Part shown: positions 58,536-64,000 of the stretch, in pieces
How the letters are laid out: each line of letters begins with the position of its first letter
Position numbering within the stretch: position 1 is the first letter of the stretch
Origin: Gautieria morchelliformis
Lineage: Eukaryota > Basidiomycota > Agaricomycetes > Gomphales > Gomphaceae
Length of the DNA stretch: 64,000 nt
Direction: 5' to 3'
Assembly (NCBI GenBank): GCA_015179125.1
Contig: WHVA01000483.1
Coordinates: 1-64,000, forward strand
The notes under the pieces: generated by a model
What the model saw: only the letters and a program-made list of their open reading frames with translations
Database searches by the model: none
What the model was told of the DNA's origin: nothing
Program-made: the position numbers and the translations under genes

Positions 58536-59386
58536 ATGGCGGAGCACACTCGCATACCCAAGCCTCCTATCCTAGGCCCAGCACCATACTATATCAAGCT
58601 TATAGAGCCATACGCCCTTCGGTCCGCCCTCGGGAAAGGTGCACCGTGGCTTAAAGACACGAACAGGTATTGGTATCGTACTAGCTCATGATCTATTGTT
58701 TATGAATACTATCAAGTAGTTCTGCTGGGTATACACCCAGCAACCCAAACAATCTATATCATGATGAGGGACAGGCGCGGTACACCGCGGCTGAACCACC
58801 CACCGCGACTGTAGTGGAGTCGCTGGATGTCCCCATCCACTCTCTGCCAGCGGAAGGGGCAGGATCATTAGGAGCATGGACGGCGTTACCTGCCCCTCCA
58901 CCCCCTATCGCCACAACCTTCATTCCGTTCCGATATGGCTCCTCACCTCCGCCTCTCAACCCCTTCGACAAATACTGCGAGTTCAGCAAGAAGGCTGGCC
59001 CGTGCGATTTCAGGGTCGATGGGAAGTTAAAGTTTGCCTTTTATAAGCACATTCTTTATACGGACATCGCAGGCGAGCTCAGTAAACTCGTCAAGGGTAC
59101 GCTGAGGATACAGGATGCCGAGATCCTGACGACACAGGACCGCGTCTGGCGGGCCAGGTCATATGCCTGGCGATGTCCGTCTCAAGATTGCCGCTATTGG
59201 TCGATGAACAAACATTCTGTGATTCGACACACAGACATCAGGCATGAAGAGGTCGACCCCCAAAGTATCCTGCAGACATCGCCGGATGGCATCAGCTCGA
59301 CGAAAGCCGTAATTAGGGCCATCTTGGGGGATGAAGAGCATGGAGACATCGAGTGGGAAGACATAGTATCGATTTTCGAAGCTTGA
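58536..59386 (+). CDS. C2H2 zinc-finger protein
   Basis: Two exons, 58536-58666 and 58720-59386 (or from 58717), about 265 residues, joined by a GTATTG...AG intron in frame. Two acceptors three bases apart (AAG and TAG at 58716 and 58719) both keep the frame and would differ by one serine. One classical zinc finger is visible at about residues 195-218: C-x4-C-x12-H-x4-H (CPSQDCRYWSMNKHSVIRH, then TDIRH). The N-terminal half is Pro/Ser-rich (PPPPIATTF, SSPPPLNPF). Such small fungal proteins are often DNA-binding regulators; the target is unknown. Confidence 0.6.
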
Positions 59387-61750
59387 GGACATCGACGTTA
59401 ACTTATATAAACCCACTTATGTGATATCACATTTGGATCGATGGCATCACGTGAGGCCACACAAGCCCAAACATCGAACATTCTTTACATCATACTTCAA
59501 ATTGTTTAGCCTTCTAGTTTTGTGTCCATAACGAATGCAATTGTACCAAGCGTGGATCACGAGTCGCGGCTTCGCATACGTTGGCGTCAACAGGTATACG
59601 ATTTTTCGTCCTCCATTCATTATTACCGTAACTCGCAAGTAGTACTAGATACGTGCGGTGGTTTCAGTGACCGAAGAAGACTCCAACGGGTGACGTGCTG
59701 CAGAATAAATCAGAAATCAATGCCTTGTCAGTTCATTCACCAACAACAGGCAGCGCGGGCCGTGTAAAAAAAAATAAAAACAAATATGAACATATTAAAT
59801 ACATTCTCTCGCGCCACCTTATCCACAGACGGAGCGGCCAGGAGGCAGGCCGTTCCCTCCCTGCTCAAGAATTCTCCTACTGGCCACGCCTTATTTGGCC
59901 TTTACTGTGGCAATAGGTACGAGAGATGTACTCAAGAACACCTTTGAGGGAAACAGGGCCATCTGAATAATACCGTATCGAACCGTCCCTTGACAGGCGT
60001 CTGAACCATGCTAATCCCATGTGTAATTACAGGTACGTGCAGATCGTTGCCAGCGATCTTCGAGTGCAAGGGGATCCCCCCGGAAAGACTCTGTCTAGTA
60101 AAGTAAGTATAACACTTGATTGAATTGAATTGTGCAGAGGAAACAATCGCTATCATCTCTGTAGACGACGCCTGCCGGCTGAAAATACAACATTTCATTG
60201 CGCCTAGCCTGCTACTTGTAAAATTGGTCTTTGATGAGCGTTGTTTGGCATGCTATGTCACGATGTTTATCGATCCCTCCCACTTTACGCTTGGACAATC
60301 TCTGTAAGAATTCAGCGTCTGGATGCATCTTCGAACCCTTGCCCTCCTGCCAAGCCGCGTTGCTGTGTCGAGCACGAATGTGTGATTCGGTCACTAGGAT
60401 TTCACGAGGCAGTTTCTTCCCGCCTATTATCAGTCGCATTTAGACCGGACGTGGATATCGAGAACGTACTGGGCAGAGGACATGGCATTATCTCGGTACC
60501 ATTTGGCACTGGATCTGTCTGCCTCTGCGTTGCCTGAACCCTGGGGTCTATTTTGACCAGTTAGGTCCGTTATTCCCGACGTTGAGGCCAATGCTCCCGA
60601 TAAGACTCTTCTGTCAATCGGTATCCTACAGTGACCGATCGACACCAGAGTCTCATCGCGATCGGGCCAATACCGTGTTTCTTGATGCACAGCGACTCGG
60701 AGCCTGCTGCAGTCTCGGTGAGTGGAGCCGCTGCGGACTCCAGCTTCTCTCTGCGTCGCTCTGGTTCCGTTGGGTACGTACCCGAGGACCTGTCATGTGT
60801 CATCATGAGGTTTTCCCGGAGGAAGTCTCCCCCTCCCCCCCTTGCGCCCCTGGCCAGGCGTGCCTCCTGACGACACCAGACTTCGCTCCAGGTGTTTCGC
60901 TGTGGGAGAGAACGACGCAAGTCAATGAATTGTCGAAGGATAAGATTGTCTGCTTGACTGCATGACGTACTTCGAAGTGGTCGCCACGGAGGACGACCAA
61001 GAGTGTCAAGAGTGTGGGGACTTTGGAGTCTCTGCGAGTGAAGGGATAGTTTCAATCATATAAAATATAATATAGTTGAGCGTAGCAACCATAGCATACT
61101 GGAGTCATATAAAATGATGAAAGAATGAAAAGAAAAAAAAAAAAGAAAAAAAAAAAGAGAAGAAAAAATAATGCAGCTATTCAATCTCGACCTCCAGTTC
61201 CATGAAGACTGTCCTGTAAAAGCAGTCAACAGCGCCCCACTCATTTATGCACTTGATTTGTCCAACTATGCACTCAACCGTATGCAGGAATCCGAATATG
61301 TGGTCAGCTCACGAGTCGCGTCCTTTCCACCTGTGGAACATGGCTAAAGATCGACAGGGGTGAGGGTAGCGGTGTTGATGGAAATGGAGCTGTTGAGGGT
61401 GGGCACGGGTGTGGGTAGCATCACGGATGCAGCGAGGCTTGCATCATTCGCATTGGTTGGACTGCCCACCTCGCCCATCGTGACAGTCTAGATAACACAA
61501 GGATGGGCTGGGGGTGATGGTGTGCGGCATGTGAACTCTGATTTGGGACGTGTGGCAGATGGCAATGACAACGATGGGAGTGATGTACCTTCACCTCTTG
61601 GCCTGTCTTCGCCCTCGCTCTGCATGCCCCCTGTGCTCATGGGGCTGCCTGCATTTGAGTGGACACCAACACTGTACCACCACCCCTGCGCTTGTCACCC
61701 CATCACCTGCCTGCACAGCAGCAAATGCACTTGAGGGTGCAGGCCTGCAC
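59387..61750. other. Region without a confirmed gene
   Basis: Several unrecognised frames (minus 61055-60570 and 60690-60430; plus 61522-61734) lack motifs and consistent splicing. An A-rich tract (about 61125-61170) marks possible retroposed or low-complexity DNA. Confidence 0.3.
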
Positions 61751-62710
61751 TACAGTTGCGGACACTCAAAGCCCGCCTATTTGGTTGACCATTTTTTAGG
61801 ATAGCCACCCTGGCCCAGACTGTTTCTAAACACTCAATACAATAGTCTAGATCATTATGAGAATATTTGCACGAGCCGATTATTGAAAATTGACAAAATA
61901 AGTTTTAACCCCCCAAAATTTTGGCCGTACCCCCTTTTTAGCGCCGTAAATCACGGAAAAATCATCAATAGCATTTGATGTACTGTGTTAGCGCATGTTG
62001 AAAAAATGTTGGTAAATACAACTGGGACTGGGGAAAAAAATTCTGAAGTTTCACCTTGCACCCATGGCCAGAGGTCAACCAACAACACTTCTGGCCTCAA
62101 AAATCAATCCCAATGCCCCATTGATTCTTTGAGTCAACCCCTCAGCCCATTCTACCCTGATATCAAGCCCCAAGCCCCAATAGGGATGACCTAGAGGAGG
62201 ATGATGAGGATCTGGCTCATTTAATTCAATTTGATTCTCTGAAAATGAACTTTGCACATGAAGAGACTTGCCAAGATGATGGAGAGGAGCTGGAGGATGC
62301 AATTTTGCAGAGGCTAAAGCACACGCACAGGAAGTTCTTGCCCTGCAGATGTCATTTGGAGATTTATTAATTGGTCATGGAGATTCATAGATGCTTACTG
62401 AGAAGGCTTTAAAGGGGAGGCTGGGGAATGGGTTGTGTGCAGGCAGAGAAGTCATAGCTCAGTGTCTGAGAGTGAAATGAAGGCACTCAAAGCCCAGGTG
62501 AAGGGCAAATCAATGTATTAATAGTGCTCAGGACCTATATGGAGTCAAAATTTGGCCCAAAATTTTGGCCGGTACCTAAAACCTGTGGGAAAAGTAGGCT
62601 GCTTTTTGATGCTTTTGAGGGTTGCGAGTCCGGTTCTGAGGTCAGTTTTGGGCCAAAATTTTTTCTCCCCCTGCTGCCAAATAGGCGGGCTTTGAGTGTC
62701 CGCAACTGTA
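61751..62710. mobile_element. DNA transposon with perfect 34-bp terminal inverted repeats
   Basis: 61751-61784 and 62677-62710 are exact reverse complements (TACAGTTGCGGACACTCAAA ...). Taking the outer TA as the target duplication, the element starts CAGTTGCGGACACTC, a Tc1/mariner (pogo/Fot1-like) type of end. The 960-bp interior has CCAAAATTTTGG palindromes near both ends and an acidic coding remnant (DLEEDDEDLAHLIQF, about 62190-62240) but no transposase domain, so it is non-autonomous. Confidence 0.85.
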
Positions 62711-63199
62711 CAGCCAGGAGATCATTGGTGTCATGCTGCGGCTCATGAGCAGTGCATGGCCCTGTTGAGGAGGAGGCAGCTGAGGTTGTGCAGGTCTTCT
62801 TGCTGGGCAGTGGCGGTCGAGGCACAGATGAAGCACACAGGGTGGGGGAAGAAAAGGATGGAGAGGTCATCATGAGCATTCCAGGAGAGTGGTTGGCCAG
62901 AATTTGCTCACCTGGAGATAATGCATGGATTTATCAAGGTTGAGAGTAGGTTAATGACAACTTAATGTGGCATAAGCACATCAATAATGCGGGAGCTGTC
63001 CATAAAAGGACTTGGTGAACCACCAAGTAGTACAGTGTGAGACACTAAAAGGCAGCAAGTCTGCCAAACAAATTTAAAATTTAGAAGGAATCTTAGCGAA
63101 ATGAGCATAATTTCAAAAAACCAAAAAATCTCCAGTCACGTGACCAGTGCAAATTCTGGTCAGATCATCTCACTGCCATGAAGCTTCAGCGACACTCAG
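62711..63199. other. Flank of the TIR element, nothing recognised
   Basis: A short plus-strand frame (62752-62943, GPVEEEAAEVVQVFLLGSGG) may be coding residue of the DNA into which the element inserted. No domain. Confidence 0.25.
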
Positions 63200-63497
63200 T
63201 GTCAGGGTTTGCTTCTGGGTTTCCATCTCTTGGGTTTCCGTGTTTCTGGTTGTTCCATGACCTTCCATGAGTGTCCGCTTCCTTGATTAATATAATATGT
63301 CATCGCTGCCAGTGCAGTGATAAGGCTGTAGCTGGTGTGGTGGCTTTTCCTCAGCTTGATCTCTGCGGATTACCACTGCACAGGCAAGTTCCCTTTGTAT
63401 CAATCGCTAGCAGGGTTATAGACTGAGGATTACCACTGCACAGTTGGTCATTGTCCTTGTATCAGCCTTTATCTCTTGAGCATCTTTAGATTGTCAT
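63200..63497 (+). mobile_element. Solo LTR, family H
   Basis: Starts TGTCAGGGTTTGC and matches 2094-2488 without its tandem repeat. It keeps the internal duplicate GGATTACCACTGCACAG (twice) and TTGGTCATTGTCCTTGTATC. No pol sequence adjoins. Confidence 0.75.
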
Positions 63498-63879
63498 TCA
63501 CCACCTATCCAAGCCCTGCTAAGCCTGCATACACCTTCCTAAGCCCACATACATTCACATGAACAATGAAAATACTTTATGACTGCACAAGGGCTACAAG
63601 TGGTGAACAATGGAGCTCGTTATGATTTTGTCACAATGGGGTGACACAGTGAGGTTGGCCGGATGGTCGCGCTTCGATTTGCGTTTTGCGTTTTGGCTCC
63701 GGGTCTCTCACCATTTACAACCTTGAGACAATCTTATAAATACAGTCAAATAAAATACTTCACATGTACTATGCAAATACTCTTACATGCAGCTCTCACC
63801 GTTGGAAACATCCCCATAAATAGTCAGGGTGAGGTCAGTAGTCATGGGGCAGGCAGCAGATGCCGGCTGTTGGAATCAT

Positions 63880-63965
63880 GTACCGCCAGTTGTAGATTAC
63901 ATGTACAACCTGCTAGCATATACAATTACCTGTTGTAAATTACATCTACAACCTGCTGTAAATTA
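63880..63965. repeat. Short imperfect tandem repeat
   Basis: About two and a half units built on TTGTAAATTACATCTACAAC plus CTGC. The rest of 63498-64000 has no supported gene. Confidence 0.6.
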
Positions 63966-64000
63966 CACGGGTGTTCAACTCAGACGCCTATTCCTACGCG

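Noticed and set aside
60212..61055. Minus-strand frames that might be exons of a gene
   Set aside because: No motif, and no set of introns joins them convincingly.
1..64000. CRISPR arrays, tRNA and rRNA genes
   Set aside because: No regular spacer array and no tRNA or rRNA core motif was seen; the tandem repeats found are minisatellites.

Overview
The window looks like nuclear DNA of a filamentous basidiomycete, most probably an Agaricomycete. The reasons are: introns of about 44-60 nt with GT-AG ends in every resolvable gene; a KDZ (Kyakuja/Dileera/Zisupton) transposase with CxC cysteine clusters; many Ty3/Gypsy elements with chromodomains and solo LTRs; a Helitron; and a fungal DyP-peroxidase pair. 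The species cannot be named. No rRNA, tRNA or CRISPR was seen.

The first ~46 kb is a transposon graveyard. It runs: a chromodomain Ty3/Gypsy pol 3' end and LTR (1-2.5 kb); minisatellites (3.1 kb); a broken KDZ transposase (3.7-5.7 kb, minus); GC-rich duplicated DNA (6.1-7.1 kb); a solo LTR (7.4-8.4 kb) that cut the 3' end of an otherwise intact six-exon gene of unknown function (8.4-10.4 kb, minus); a split hAT transposase containing a nested MITE (10.8-13.2 kb); and a Helitron Rep/PIF1-helicase remnant (13.4-17.3 kb). LTR fragments and a gag/integrase deletion derivative follow (18.4-21.1 kb). Next is an inverted duplication carrying coatomer-alpha (COPA) gene fragments on both arms (21.3-26.9 kb), with a Tc1/mariner-like transposase and another LTR-interrupted gene between the arms. 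A nearly full Ty3/Gypsy element with an antisense spliced ORF occupies 27.7-34.8 kb. A nested set of Gypsy pieces on both strands, split by solo LTRs, fills 35-46.4 kb.

From ~49.9 kb the DNA is mostly host genes. A tandem duplication of about 2.7 kb carries a DyP-type peroxidase and the 3' part of an isopenicillin-N-synthase-like 2OG-Fe(II) oxygenase. The left copies are broken: the peroxidase has a one-base deletion in exon 1 and the oxygenase is truncated. The right copies (52.8-56.6 kb) are intact, tail to tail. They are followed by a predicted membrane protein and a C2H2 zinc-finger protein (57.3-59.4 kb). The right end again holds transposons: an element with perfect 34-bp inverted repeats (61.75-62.71 kb) and a solo LTR of the same family as the one at 2.1 kb.

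In the TE part genes do not form pathways; its layers are read from target-site duplications and interrupted reading frames. In the gene part, DyP peroxidase and a 2OG oxygenase sit as convergent neighbours that were duplicated together. No secondary-metabolite core enzyme was seen beside them.
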